DNA of 43,119 nt from an uncultured Bacteroidales bacterium (lineage in GTDB: Bacteria > Bacteroidota > Bacteroidia > Bacteroidales > Bacteroidaceae): positions 1-43,119 of the forward strand of contig CACWFY010000023.1 in the NCBI GenBank assembly GCA_902760345.1, written 5' to 3'. The notes under the pieces were generated by a model. That model worked only from the letters and a program-made list of their open reading frames with translations. It searched no databases and was not told the DNA's origin. Positions within the stretch are counted from its first letter, which is position 1. Every line of letters starts with the position of its first letter. The position numbers and the translations under genes were made by a program. Of the stretch, positions 23,044 to 31,977 are shown piece by piece.

Positions 23044-24312
23044 TTACTGGTACTGTACGCTGTTGCAGCGGTCGGTATAGAACTGTTTGAAGTCTTGCCA
23101 GCGGTAGTAGGGATATTGGTCTGACGGCAGCGGAAGTGTAGCCTCCTGGCCGTTTAGCAGACACTTTACCAGCATGTTCTGCCCCTGCTTCTTGCTGTGG
23201 TAGAAGACGAGTTGCAGGTTTGACGCCTTGCACGTTTCCCACGTCTGGTAGCAGTCCTTCACGTCGTAGGGGTTCTCTGGGTCCTTGTCGGCTCCGTTGA
23301 TGCCCATCAGCACGGTCAGTGGTCCTAAGCAGGTGTCGTGGCCGAAGCGCAGGTCAGCCACTCGCTCGGTCTTGCCGTTCAGCACGTCATCAGCCTTCTT
23401 GATGATGTCCTGTAGGATGGGTATCATGTCGTAGCGCGGACCGAATACCCATGAGTAACCGCCCAGGTTTTCGCCCTCCCAGCGTGCGGCCAGTTCCTCG
23501 TCGGTGATGATACCCTCCATCATACCCTCCTGTCCGATGCTGGGCAGCGACGTGTAGAGGTTGATGAGATTGCTGCCGATATGGTGCGGATTGCCGGGTA
23601 GCCCTTCCGTACTGGTAAACACACGGGGAACGATGACCTCTCGCAGTGAGTCCTTCCCTTGGAACTGGCCTCTGTTCTGCTCGTAGCGGGGCTTTGACCG
23701 CGGGTAGCGGTGGCGCAACGGATTCTGGCGGTCGTCGGGTTTTACGCCATCCAGTACTTTGCGGGCCGATTGTTCGCGAATCTCAAGTTTTGGATTACAT
23801 TGCTTCAACTCCAGACAGAATGCCGCCATACTCATCACGCAGCGTCCCACTAACGACGAGATGGCATATACGTCGCCACCGTTCTTGAATACCTCGGGGA
23901 AACTGTTATACATGGTGCGGGCAATATATTGGTGCTGTTCCCAGCCCAGGTCGCTCAGCTCAGTAGCGCTGACGGCCAGATCAGCCTTGCAGGCGTTATA
24001 TTTTTCGCGGAAGGCCTCGCCGACGGGTGTCAGCTGGTGCAGGGCGTGTGCCTTGGTGAGCAGCGAGTCCATCTCGCGATACAGCACATCGTTCCAGTAG
24101 TAACGCGATCCGTGGCGACCATAGTGGCTGATGTAGAAAGCCTTGTAGCCGCTGGGCGCCTTCGTCATCGTTACGTTCTCGTAAGGATAGGGGTAGTCTG
24201 TGCCGTAGGCTTTTCGTGGGTCTGCCTTCACTTGTTCCAGGGCGCTGTTGCCCTGTGCCCATGAGGTCAGTGCAATTCCTAATAGTAACAGGATATGGAA
24301 GATTCTTTTCAT
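23044..24312 (-). CDS. Secreted histidine-type acid phosphatase
   Basis: A 422-residue exported phosphatase of the histidine acid phosphatase clan. MKRIFHILLLLGIALTSWAQ is a signal peptide, and I start there rather than 22 codons upstream. The phosphohistidine motif RHGSR (nucleophile His67) and a distal His-Asp pair (His325-Asp326 in FGHDTCLGPL) are visible. Bacteroides MINPP phytases use a HAE proton donor, so this HD-type enzyme is more likely a general or sugar-phosphate phosphatase; the substrate is unknown. It lies 22 bp after the kinase and 36 bp before the cytidylyltransferase in one series. Confidence 0.85.
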   Translation of the reverse strand: MKRIFHILLLLGIALTSWAQGNSALEQVKADPRKAYGTDYPYPYENVTMTKAPSGYKAFYISHYGRHGSRYYWNDVLYREMDSLLTKAHALHQLTPVGEAFREKYNACKADLAVSATELSDLGWEQHQYIARTMYNSFPEVFKNGGDVYAISSLVGRCVMSMAAFCLELKQCNPKLEIREQSARKVLDGVKPDDRQNPLRHRYPRSKPRYEQNRGQFQGKDSLREVIVPRVFTSTEGLPGNPHHIGSNLINLYTSLPSIGQEGMMEGIITDEELAARWEGENLGGYSWVFGPRYDMIPILQDIIKKADDVLNGKTERVADLRFGHDTCLGPLTVLMGINGADKDPENPYDVKDCYQTWETCKASNLQLVFYHSKKQGQNMLVKCLLNGQEATLPLPSDQYPYYRWQDFKQFYTDRCNSVQYQ

Positions 24313-24334
24313 AGTGTGTGGTGTTGGTGAATAA

Positions 24335-26113
24335 TCAGATAGGCATGGCGAAGACAAAACGGGCACCTGGACCAGCATACGACTGGTCGAGATAGACGTT
24401 ACCGCCGAGACGCTGGGCCATTATACGGCTGGAAGAGAGGCCTATGCCCAGACCTTCCTTGAAGGGGTCGAGCTTGACGAAGCGCTCGAAGATGTGCTCA
24501 GCCTCCTTGGTAGGCACGCCGATACCCGTGTCCTCGACGGCCAACAGTAGTTGCGAGTCGGAGATGGAAGCCTTGAGGGTAATGGTGCCGCTGGACGTGT
24601 TCTTGACGGCATTGTCAAGCAACTGGAATATGATAAGACGTACCGCATTAATGCGGATGTTGACCATTTGGTCGTCGCTCAGCCTGGTCTCATAGCTCAA
24701 CTGGATTTGCTGGCTCTTCTGGCTACCTAGATGGAATTTGCCCACGATGCCGCGCAGGAACTCGTTGCAGTGAAGAGCCACCGCCTCTTCTTCTGCTGCC
24801 GACTCCTGTGCGGCAATCGCCAGCACCTCGTCGAGCATTAGGGTGATGCGATTGGTGTTATGCACCATCATGTCAGACATCGAGCGGAGCTCCTCGGGAG
24901 TGGTGTCGCTATCGGGGTTCGCCATCACTTGTGCAAAGCCGCTGATAACGTTGAGCGGCGTGCGCACCTCATGGCTGACATTCTGGATGAAGGCGGTTTT
25001 CATCTTGTCTGACTCGATGGCCCGCTGGTAAGCTTTGCGCATCTCGCGGAGATGGCGTTGGCGTGTCTTGACAATGTATACCAGAGCGACAACGAGTAGC
25101 AGCAGCAGGACAGCGATAGCCACGACGGCATAGAGGTAGTGACGCGCCTCGGTGCTTTCTTTCTCGTAACGCTTTAGCTCAGCCTGAATGCCTTGCAGCG
25201 AACTGCTTAACAGCAGACTGTTGATGGAGTCGGTCTCGGCCATATTCTTCTTCTGCACCTCGTAGGCTTCCTGCCAACGGCCGGCAGAGGCATAGAGGTC
25301 GGCAATGGTGGAATAACGGTCGTCAAGCGCCTCGTTTGCCATCTTTACGGCCTCGTCGAGAAGACCTTGCTGGGCCAAATGGTAGACTTCGAGTGCTCGG
25401 CCATGAACAGACGAGAGCCCCTGTGCTTTTCCCTCCTTATAGTCTTGGTAACCCTTGTTGAAGCGTTCCATGTCGCCCATGCGGTAGTAGGCCAGTGTAC
25501 GGCGCGTCTCAATGTCGAATTCGCGCTCAGGCGACGTCTCACGGGCTACCGATGCCGCCTGGTCGATGAGGCGCAAAGCCTCTCCAGGGTCTTCGTCAAT
25601 AATAATGTTCACCAGATTCATGTAGATGGGTGGGAGACTCTCCCGATAGCCTTCCTTCTCCATCTGTCGAATAACCTCCCAGAAGCAGCGCTTGGCACTG
25701 GCATTATTGCCGCTGTAGTGATAGATATGTCCCATCATGTTGATGGCCATATACATCTCCTTGTCCAACTTGCGCTCGGTTAGTTCGCGCGACAGTTTGA
25801 CAGATAGCATATATGCCTCGAAGATATTCTGTCGGTTTAGCTCGAAGACAATCTCATTGCACCGCTGGGTATAATAGGCATGCAGGTCATTCTGTTGTAA
25901 TAGGTAGCGCTCCAACTGGTGTACAGATACGAAAAAACGCGCAGAGTCGCCTTCGTTGAAAGCATGGTGCATCTTGTTGCGCAACGATATATACTCGGGC
26001 AACGTCTTATATTCAGAGGCTGCCCAAAGAGGAACCACAGAAAGCAACAGCCCTGTCAAAACAAGGACGACACGGCGACTGTTGGTCAGAATCTCTTCAC
26101 ACTTCTCTAGCAT
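24335..26113 (-). CDS. TPR-containing sensor histidine kinase
   Basis: A 592-residue membrane kinase. Order: an N-terminal signal or membrane segment (about 14-32), a helical TPR-like sensor region of about 290 residues that should be periplasmic, a second membrane helix (about 325-350), HisKA with NVSHEVRTPLN (phosphorylated His381), and a HATPase domain with N box LLDNAVKN, DTGIG, FERFVK and GLGIGLSSSRIM. No receiver or DNA-binding domain is fused and no regulator gene is adjacent, so its partner is elsewhere. It is the promoter-proximal gene of the series leading to the LicD cassette. Confidence 0.9.
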   Translation of the reverse strand: MLEKCEEILTNSRRVVLVLTGLLLSVVPLWAASEYKTLPEYISLRNKMHHAFNEGDSARFFVSVHQLERYLLQQNDLHAYYTQRCNEIVFELNRQNIFEAYMLSVKLSRELTERKLDKEMYMAINMMGHIYHYSGNNASAKRCFWEVIRQMEKEGYRESLPPIYMNLVNIIIDEDPGEALRLIDQAASVARETSPEREFDIETRRTLAYYRMGDMERFNKGYQDYKEGKAQGLSSVHGRALEVYHLAQQGLLDEAVKMANEALDDRYSTIADLYASAGRWQEAYEVQKKNMAETDSINSLLLSSSLQGIQAELKRYEKESTEARHYLYAVVAIAVLLLLLVVALVYIVKTRQRHLREMRKAYQRAIESDKMKTAFIQNVSHEVRTPLNVISGFAQVMANPDSDTTPEELRSMSDMMVHNTNRITLMLDEVLAIAAQESAAEEEAVALHCNEFLRGIVGKFHLGSQKSQQIQLSYETRLSDDQMVNIRINAVRLIIFQLLDNAVKNTSSGTITLKASISDSQLLLAVEDTGIGVPTKEAEHIFERFVKLDPFKEGLGIGLSSSRIMAQRLGGNVYLDQSYAGPGARFVFAMPI

Positions 26114-26131
26114 AATCTGTACAATTTACTG

Positions 26132-26162
26132 CAAAGATACAAATTAGCCAGAACAATACAAA
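26132..26162 (-). promoter_or_regulatory. Promoter of the kinase-to-LicD operon
   Basis: On the minus strand TTTG (26159-26162) and TATCTTTGCAG (box at 26132-26139) are 19 bp apart, about 18 bp before the kinase ATG. No other good promoter is seen before the downstream genes of this series. Confidence 0.72.
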
Positions 26163-26214
26163 ACAAATTACAAAGTTTTTGTGTTTTCCTTGCCATAAAA
26201 TGAAGAAAAAGTCG

Positions 26215-26222
26215 TAACTTTG
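26215..26222 (+). promoter_or_regulatory. -7 box of the glycosyltransferase at 26241
   Basis: TAACTTTGCAG lies 18 bp before the ATG. A TTG at 26190-26192 is a weak -33 candidate at 22 bp spacing. Confidence 0.65.
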
Positions 26223-26240
26223 CAGCAGTAATGATAAGTT

Positions 26241-27260
26241 ATGAAAAATCCGGCAAACATAGACATTGCAGTACTGATACTGTTTTTTAATAGGCCCCAG
26301 CAGTTGCAGGGGGTGTTCGACGAGGTTCGCAAGGCACGGCCGTCGCGGCTGTTTCTCTATCAGGACGGCCCGAGGGGTGAGCGCGACATGGCGGGGATAG
26401 AGGCCTGTCGGAAGATAGTGGAGGACATTGACTGGGAGTGCGACGTCCACCGCATGTATCAAGAGCAGAACTACGGCTGCGACCCCTCGGAGTTTATCTC
26501 GCAGAAGTGGGCCTTTTCTATTGTCGACAAGTGTATCGTGCTGGAAGACGACGACATTCCCTCGCAGTCGTTCTTCCCGTTCTGCAAGGAGATGTTGGAT
26601 CGCTATGAGAACGATCAGCGCATCAGCATCATTTCGGGCTTGAACTACGATGAGCAGACGCCCGATATGCCGTACGACTATTTCTTTGCTACGACGTTCT
26701 CGATCAGTGGCTGGGCCTCATGGCGCAGGGTTGTCGACCAGTGGGATGAGCACTACGACTTTCTGGACGACGCGTTTAACCTGCATCAGTTGGAGGCGCT
26801 CATCAAGGAGCGGAAGTTCCAGCAGGACTTTATCAATTTCTGCCAGTATCATCGGCAGACGGGCAAGGCCTACTACGAGACCATCTTCCATGCCGCCATC
26901 TTCTTTAATTCGGGTTTGAGCATCGTGCCGAGAGTGAATATGATCAACAATGCAGGAGCTACGGGAGAAGGTGTCCATCTGGCTGGCAGCAATGACGACC
27001 TGCCTAAAGCCATCCGCCGCATCTTCACGATGGGACGCCACGAGCTGCAGTTCCCGCTGAAGCATCCGAAATACGTGATAGAAAATGTGGAGTACAAAGA
27101 CCGCATGTTCCGCATCATGGGCTGGGGACACCCCTGGATTAAAGTCGGCCGCTCGTTCGAGGAACTGTGGATCAATATCCGCCGCGGCAACCTGAAGCGC
27201 ATTACCTCGGCACTGACCAACCGCATCCGCATCTGGACTGGCCGCTCGAAGTGGGACTAA
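26241..27260 (+). CDS. Putative GT-A glycosyltransferase
   Basis: A 339-residue soluble protein. The N-terminal half looks like a nucleotide-sugar-binding GT-A fold: DIAVLILFFNRPQQLQGVFDEV, a YQDGPRG turn, and an acidic metal-site candidate LEDDDIPSQSFF near residues 97-108. SGWASWRRVVDQWD follows. These features are typical of Bacteroidota proteins often labelled HlpA-like or sugar transferase; the donor and acceptor are not known. The gene has its own promoter, is divergent from the kinase operon, and ends 6 bp from the convergent acyltransferase. Its position among glycan genes supports a surface-polymer role. Confidence 0.7.
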   Translation: MKNPANIDIAVLILFFNRPQQLQGVFDEVRKARPSRLFLYQDGPRGERDMAGIEACRKIVEDIDWECDVHRMYQEQNYGCDPSEFISQKWAFSIVDKCIVLEDDDIPSQSFFPFCKEMLDRYENDQRISIISGLNYDEQTPDMPYDYFFATTFSISGWASWRRVVDQWDEHYDFLDDAFNLHQLEALIKERKFQQDFINFCQYHRQTGKAYYETIFHAAIFFNSGLSIVPRVNMINNAGATGEGVHLAGSNDDLPKAIRRIFTMGRHELQFPLKHPKYVIENVEYKDRMFRIMGWGHPWIKVGRSFEELWINIRRGNLKRITSALTNRIRIWTGRSKWD

Positions 27261-27265
27261 CGGAG

Positions 27266-28396
27266 TTATCTGTTACCTGTCAACAGGAATAACATGCGTG
27301 GTACTGTTCGCCTCATAACGGCATAGACGGCTACGCACAAGACATAGATGATGATGGGTGTGAGCAGATAGCGAATGGTCATTACCAATGGGTGGGTGGC
27401 ATGTAGCGTCACCATTTTGCTGATAAAGAAACCTATTGGTAAAGCAAATTCTATATGTAGGGCATATACGAAAAAACTGCTGTCGGACAGGATGGCAGGC
27501 ATTTTTATTTGCGGCTGGTGGCTGACTAGGCTGTCGGCCAAGTAGAACGTCGTCAGCACACCTGTTAGCAGGAAGAGCGGTGTCAGTTGCCAGCCAATGT
27601 ACTGTTCGTTGCCGCCAGAAACGACAAACCATCCCAGGCATAAGGCAGCAATGGAAAAAATGGGTATCCGCCAGATGGTAGGGATTATGAGCGACTTTCT
27701 GGAAAGACTGAACCATGCTCCCAGCGTAAAGAAGTAGGCTGAGATGCCGTTGAGTGTGATGGGAGGCCAGATTCTCAGCAGAAATAACAGTGTGAAAGCA
27801 ACCATGCCGTATTTCCCCGTTTTCTTGATGAAAAGCCAGACCAGTGGTGAGAGAACGACCATGATGATGAGGTCTCTGACATACCACATGGTGCCCAACA
27901 GCGGTGCTACGTAGAGCGTGTGGCTTCCTAGCAGGTTGGGGATGTCAAGCGTGGCGACGGTATGGTCCCAAAAGATGTGCAGCCATCGGATGCTGCCGAG
28001 ATATTCTTGTACTGCCAGCGATGGTGCTTGGGCGAGGTGTTCGAAATAGGTGCTGAAACAAACGAGTGGAATGCATAGAATGTTCCACAATAGGTAAGGA
28101 ATAAGCAGCGAGTGTATCCGCTTTTTCAGTTTTCCCGTATAGGCCCCTTTGTCCCAATGGCTGACATTGCGGAAAAACAGATAGCCGGAAATGAAGAAGA
28201 ATGCAGGAACGGCGATGAGTGACAAGCCTCCGGAGAAGAATACCTTGACGGCGGCATGCAAGTCCGTCAGTGTACATCTGTTCCATAGCGGAGACATGTC
28301 GATTTCACCTCTGCAGTGCTGCATGACGACCAGGAATGTCAACGGAAATCGTAACAGACTGATGATTTGAGAGTCTTTCTGGAGTACTCTTTCCAT
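27266..28396 (-). CDS. Acyltransferase-3 family membrane protein (first of two)
   Basis: A 376-residue integral membrane protein with about ten helices. The N-terminal LLRFPLTFLVVMQHCRGE carries the conserved His region of the acyltransferase-3 family, whose members O-acetylate or otherwise acylate surface sugars. AFFFISGYLFF is also typical. It starts 4 bp after the glycosyltransferase gene and is the last of a flippase, glycosyltransferase, acyltransferase unit. Sugar substrate unknown. Confidence 0.82.
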   Translation of the reverse strand: MERVLQKDSQIISLLRFPLTFLVVMQHCRGEIDMSPLWNRCTLTDLHAAVKVFFSGGLSLIAVPAFFFISGYLFFRNVSHWDKGAYTGKLKKRIHSLLIPYLLWNILCIPLVCFSTYFEHLAQAPSLAVQEYLGSIRWLHIFWDHTVATLDIPNLLGSHTLYVAPLLGTMWYVRDLIIMVVLSPLVWLFIKKTGKYGMVAFTLLFLLRIWPPITLNGISAYFFTLGAWFSLSRKSLIIPTIWRIPIFSIAALCLGWFVVSGGNEQYIGWQLTPLFLLTGVLTTFYLADSLVSHQPQIKMPAILSDSSFFVYALHIEFALPIGFFISKMVTLHATHPLVMTIRYLLTPIIIYVLCVAVYAVMRRTVPRMLFLLTGNR

Positions 28397-28400
28397 CGCT

Positions 28401-29321
28401 TCAGCTCTTGTGGGTCAGTCTTCTATATTTGCGGTATCCCCAAACCAATAGCCAACTGATTTGCGGAGGCAGGGCAATGGTGATTCTGCTGGGTAGTGAC
28501 AGCGAGGCGTCTTTCACATGGCGAAGGTCCTGGTAGTGCTTGCACGACACGAAGTCGCGGTTTTCCAGATAGCGCTCGTACATCTTGATGCGGTGCATGG
28601 TATACGCGCTCTGCAACTTGTCCCAACGGGGTTGGAACACACGCTGGAGTTCTTCCTCGAACTCAATATCCTTGGCGAGATTGAAACTCTTCCACGAATT
28701 GGGAATATCGGCATTGTACAGGTAGATGCAGTCGCGAATGAAGTAGGCCTTGGGCTGTTTCATCAGTACCTTCATCTGCATCAGTTTATCCTCGGCATAC
28801 ATGTGGCCCATTTCCTGTTTTAGACACCCCTTCAGAATCTCTTTGCGGTAAAGCACAGCCCAGGCAAAACTGAAGCGTGCCGTGCGATTGCAGATCTCCA
28901 TGATGAGTCCGTCGGTGTTGCTGACGAGTCCTTCATGGGGCGAGACATAGTATTTGCCATGCTGGTCGCGGTAGGTACCGAAGACCTCGTCGGCTTGTTC
29001 ACGGACAATGACGGGGTAGGTGGCAGACAATGCGTTAGGCAACAATTCGTCGTCACTATCGAGAAACATCACGTAGTCGCCCTGGGCTTGTTGCACGCCA
29101 TAGAGCCGGGCACCTGTCACCCGTCGGTTCGTAATATGGAAGACGCGCAACCTCGTGTCTTCCTGTGCCAGCCGGTCACAGATGGCTCCCGACTGGTCGG
29201 TGCTCTCGTCGTCGACAGCAATGACCTCGAAGTCGTCAAACGTCTGGTTTAAAGCGCTACGCAGGCACTTCTCGACATATTTCTCTTTGTTGTATACGGG
29301 GATGATGATAGATGCTTTCAT
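28401..29321 (-). CDS. Family 2 glycosyltransferase
   Basis: A 306-residue GT2 enzyme. ASIIIPVYNKEKYVEKCLRS is the usual opening, VDDESTDQSG carries the first Asp pair and MFLDSDDE the metal-binding DxD. I start at the ATG at 29321; the frame is open 26 codons upstream, but only across the flippase gene end. It overlaps the flippase stop by 4 bp. No membrane segment is obvious, so it should act at the cytoplasmic face on a lipid-linked glycan. Confidence 0.88.
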   Translation of the reverse strand: MKASIIIPVYNKEKYVEKCLRSALNQTFDDFEVIAVDDESTDQSGAICDRLAQEDTRLRVFHITNRRVTGARLYGVQQAQGDYVMFLDSDDELLPNALSATYPVIVREQADEVFGTYRDQHGKYYVSPHEGLVSNTDGLIMEICNRTARFSFAWAVLYRKEILKGCLKQEMGHMYAEDKLMQMKVLMKQPKAYFIRDCIYLYNADIPNSWKSFNLAKDIEFEEELQRVFQPRWDKLQSAYTMHRIKMYERYLENRDFVSCKHYQDLRHVKDASLSLPSRITIALPPQISWLLVWGYRKYRRLTHKS

Positions 29322-30760
29322 GCTTGAATTTGATGCTTGGTAAGAAAATGTAGGGCTTCCTTGAAGATGGTAGACCCCGTCAACCATAGGGCCAGACAAT
29401 AGGTGGTGCTGACAAATAGTACCTTAGTGCCAAAGCACAGATAGAGGTTGTCGATGCCTTGGGTCAGCCAATGGGCAATATATATCAGTACGACACTGAT
29501 GAGCAGATAGGGCGAGATGTCTTTTAACAACTCCAGAAGCCGCAGACCAATCTCCTGATGGGCGAAATAGTGCCATACCAACAGCCAGCCTACAGTGATG
29601 GCCACATAGACCTGTATCATACGCTCCATGCCATAGGGGGCAGTGAGCAGTACCATGCCTAACTGTACGATGCAGAGAGCAATATTACACCACATATAGG
29701 TAGACGAATGGCCGCGGCCGATCATTAGGTGTGAGAAAAGGTAGGAGATGGGATAGAAGGCGCCCATGATGCAAAGCCACTGTAGGATGACGGCGCTGTC
29801 CAGCCATTTCTCTCCTAACAGGATGACGATGAACTCACGGGCTACCAGTGCCAGTCCTAACATGGCGGGGAAGCTGACGAAAGCCGTAAAGCGTAGCAGC
29901 TTTCGGAAAATCTTCTTCTGCCGCTCCTTGTCTTCATCGGTCTTGGCAAACACGGGCTGCGCAATGCCATTCAGCATGTTCGAGATGAGCGACCACCCCA
30001 TGTAGTTCCACTTGTTGGCCTGCGTGTAGTTGCCCACTACGCTGGGCTTGTACATATATCCGAGAATGACGGAGAAGACGTTCGTATTGACAATGATGAC
30101 GATATTGGTCACGATGAGCTTGCTGCTGAAGCCGAACATCTCGCGGATAGGGGAAAAGTCAACAGGAAGTGTCGGGTGCCACTTGGCATAGTAGAACGTC
30201 ATGCTCGTAAACAGCGAGACGTATACCAGTGTCTGTGTAGCAATGCCCCAATAGGCAAAACCACAGGCTGCCATCGTGACGCCGACAATGCCCGATAGCA
30301 GCAGACTGACGAAGGCCACGATGCTCTGTTGGCGCACCTGCATGTTGCGAAACAGTACGGCGCGAGGTGCAATGCCTAAGCTGGTGATGAAGAATCCCAG
30401 GAAGATGTATCGCGCCAGTGGTACCAGACGGGGCTCTTCGTAGAAGCTTGCAATGAGTGGAGCGCAGAAGAATAGCAGCAGGTATATGCTGAGGCTGAAC
30501 AGTGAACACGTCCAGAAGACGGCATTATAGTCTTTGTGGGTAGCATTCTTCTTGCGGTTCAGGGCCGAGATGAATCCTCCCTCTTGCAGCGAGCTGGCAA
30601 TGAGCGAGAAGATGGTCAGCATGCCGACCATACCATAGTCTTCCGTCGTGAGCAGACGTGCCAAAAAGATGCCGAACACAAGGTTCAGCAATTGTTGCGC
30701 ACCATTGCTCAGTCCACCCCAGAAGAGTCCTTTTGCTGTCTTTTCCTTTAGTGATTCCAT
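29318..30760 (-). CDS. Polysaccharide flippase (Wzx/MOP superfamily)
   Basis: A 480-residue membrane protein with about 12-14 helices, opening SLKEKTAKGLFWGGLSNGAQQLLNLVFGIFLARLL, as in lipopolysaccharide or capsule repeat-unit flippases. It should turn an undecaprenyl-linked oligosaccharide to the periplasm. It leads a minus-strand unit with a glycosyltransferase and an acyltransferase, and shares a 74-bp divergent promoter region with a second acyltransferase. A polymerase (Wzy) gene is not seen nearby. Confidence 0.9.
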   Translation of the reverse strand: MESLKEKTAKGLFWGGLSNGAQQLLNLVFGIFLARLLTTEDYGMVGMLTIFSLIASSLQEGGFISALNRKKNATHKDYNAVFWTCSLFSLSIYLLLFFCAPLIASFYEEPRLVPLARYIFLGFFITSLGIAPRAVLFRNMQVRQQSIVAFVSLLLSGIVGVTMAACGFAYWGIATQTLVYVSLFTSMTFYYAKWHPTLPVDFSPIREMFGFSSKLIVTNIVIIVNTNVFSVILGYMYKPSVVGNYTQANKWNYMGWSLISNMLNGIAQPVFAKTDEDKERQKKIFRKLLRFTAFVSFPAMLGLALVAREFIVILLGEKWLDSAVILQWLCIMGAFYPISYLFSHLMIGRGHSSTYMWCNIALCIVQLGMVLLTAPYGMERMIQVYVAITVGWLLVWHYFAHQEIGLRLLELLKDISPYLLISVVLIYIAHWLTQGIDNLYLCFGTKVLFVSTTYCLALWLTGSTIFKEALHFLTKHQIQA

Positions 30761-30771
30761 GTATGAATGTG

Positions 30772-30820
30772 CAAAAATACTACTATTTCTTTGAACTTCA
30801 AAGAAAAATGTGTATTTTTG
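30772..30820. promoter_or_regulatory. Divergent promoters sharing a palindrome at their -33 boxes
   Basis: Minus promoter (flippase): -33 TTTG at 30799-30802, -7 TATTTTTG at 30772-30779, 19-bp spacing. Plus promoter (acyltransferase): -33 TTTG at 30790-30793, -7 TATTTTTG at 30813-30820, 19-bp spacing. Both -33 boxes lie in one perfect palindrome, CTTTGAACTTCAAAG (30789-30803), so the two promoters are symmetric and overlap at their upstream ends. Confidence 0.8.
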
Positions 30821-30834
30821 CAGAAAATTTAGCT

Positions 30835-31929
30835 ATGGAAGAGAGAGTAAAGGTGAGAAAGCCCCGTCTGGAGTGGTTGGATGCACTCCGTGGCTTCACG
30901 ATGATTATGGTTGTGGCGTACCATGTGTGTCAGCAAGGATTTATGATGCCCGTCAAGGTGTCGTCATCCATGCCCTTTCTGGTATTGTTCCGTATGCCGC
31001 TATTTTTCTTTGTCAGCGGATTCTTGGCCTATAAGGCTAATCTGCAGTGGAACCTGCCGACATTGGGTCGCTTGGTGGGCAAGAAACTGAGGGTACAGAT
31101 GATTCCTACCATCGTGTTTTTCCTGTTTGCCGCATGCGTCATACGTACCGAACCGACCTTCCTCAAGGCTGTCGATACGATGCTGCACTCAACCACCAAA
31201 GGCGGCTATTGGTTTACGCTGGCCTTGCTCTATATGTTCCTTATTTATTATCTCTTCTCTTATCTGGAGAGTAAGCTGAAGTGGAAGTCGTGCATTCCCA
31301 TCCTTTTGTTCTTCCTGTTGTCGCTGGTTGTCTACGAGACGTGCTGGTTGCCGCGCCATTTCTGGTGGGCATACGGTTATCGTCCGATGATTCGCGACTC
31401 GTGGTTGCATGTCTCCAGCCTCTTCCAGGTCATGCAATATATGCCATTCTTCTTGTATGGCAATATTGTGCGCCGCTATTGGGACCGGTCGCAGCGCATC
31501 ATGGACTCGCGCTGGTTCTTCCCCGTTATCATTGTCGTGGTCATCTTCTGTACACTGGACACACTGAAGTGGCATACACTACGCATGGAGTGGGCCAACC
31601 TGCCGTTGACGATGGCGAAATTCATCCTGCTGACCGTGGTGTTCATGTATTTCCGCCACTACGACAAATATTTTACGCACATGACGTGGATAGGCCGCTC
31701 GTTGCAGTATATTGGCCGTCGCACGCTGGATATCTACCTGTTGCACTTCCTCTTCCTACCGAATCTGCCGGGTGTGGGCAACTTCTTCGATGTAAACCGT
31801 CACAACTTCATTATGGATATCACCCTCTCGGTGATTATCGGTCTGGTGATTATCGGCTTCAGCATCATCACGTCGAACATTCTTCGCATCAGTCCGCTGT
31901 TTAAGAAATACCTCTTTGGACGCTCATAA
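30835..31929 (+). CDS. Acyltransferase-3 family membrane protein (second of two)
   Basis: A 364-residue integral membrane acyltransferase. KPRLEWLDALRGFTMIMVVAYHV contains the family-typical Arg and His in the first helix, and FRMPLFFFVSGFLAYK follows. I start at the ATG at 30835, 14 bp after the -7 box; the longer frame upstream crosses the promoter. It is transcribed away from the flippase operon but probably serves the same glycan. It is not a close copy of the acyltransferase at 27266, so the two may add different groups or act at different sites. Confidence 0.85.
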   Translation: MEERVKVRKPRLEWLDALRGFTMIMVVAYHVCQQGFMMPVKVSSSMPFLVLFRMPLFFFVSGFLAYKANLQWNLPTLGRLVGKKLRVQMIPTIVFFLFAACVIRTEPTFLKAVDTMLHSTTKGGYWFTLALLYMFLIYYLFSYLESKLKWKSCIPILLFFLLSLVVYETCWLPRHFWWAYGYRPMIRDSWLHVSSLFQVMQYMPFFLYGNIVRRYWDRSQRIMDSRWFFPVIIVVVIFCTLDTLKWHTLRMEWANLPLTMAKFILLTVVFMYFRHYDKYFTHMTWIGRSLQYIGRRTLDIYLLHFLFLPNLPGVGNFFDVNRHNFIMDITLSVIIGLVIIGFSIITSNILRISPLFKKYLFGRS

Positions 31930-31930
31930 A

Positions 31931-31958
31931 GAAAGGCTGCGAAATTTCGCAGCCTTTC
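31931..31958. terminator. Bidirectional terminator between acyltransferase and metG
   Basis: A perfect inverted repeat with 14-base arms (GAAAGGCTGCGAAA and its complement), 1 bp after the acyltransferase stop and 19 bp from the metG stop. The A-run and T-run sides let it work in both directions. Confidence 0.85.
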
Positions 31959-31977
31959 ATTCTCAATTCCTCATTCT

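Noticed and set aside
23044-24312. MINPP-type phytase
   Set aside because: The distal motif is His-Asp (FGHDTC) instead of the HAE expected for MINPP, so only a general histidine-phosphatase call is supported.
26241-31929. Complete capsule or O-antigen locus
   Set aside because: Only a flippase, two glycosyltransferases and two acyltransferases are present; there is no polymerase, initiating transferase or chain-length regulator in the window.
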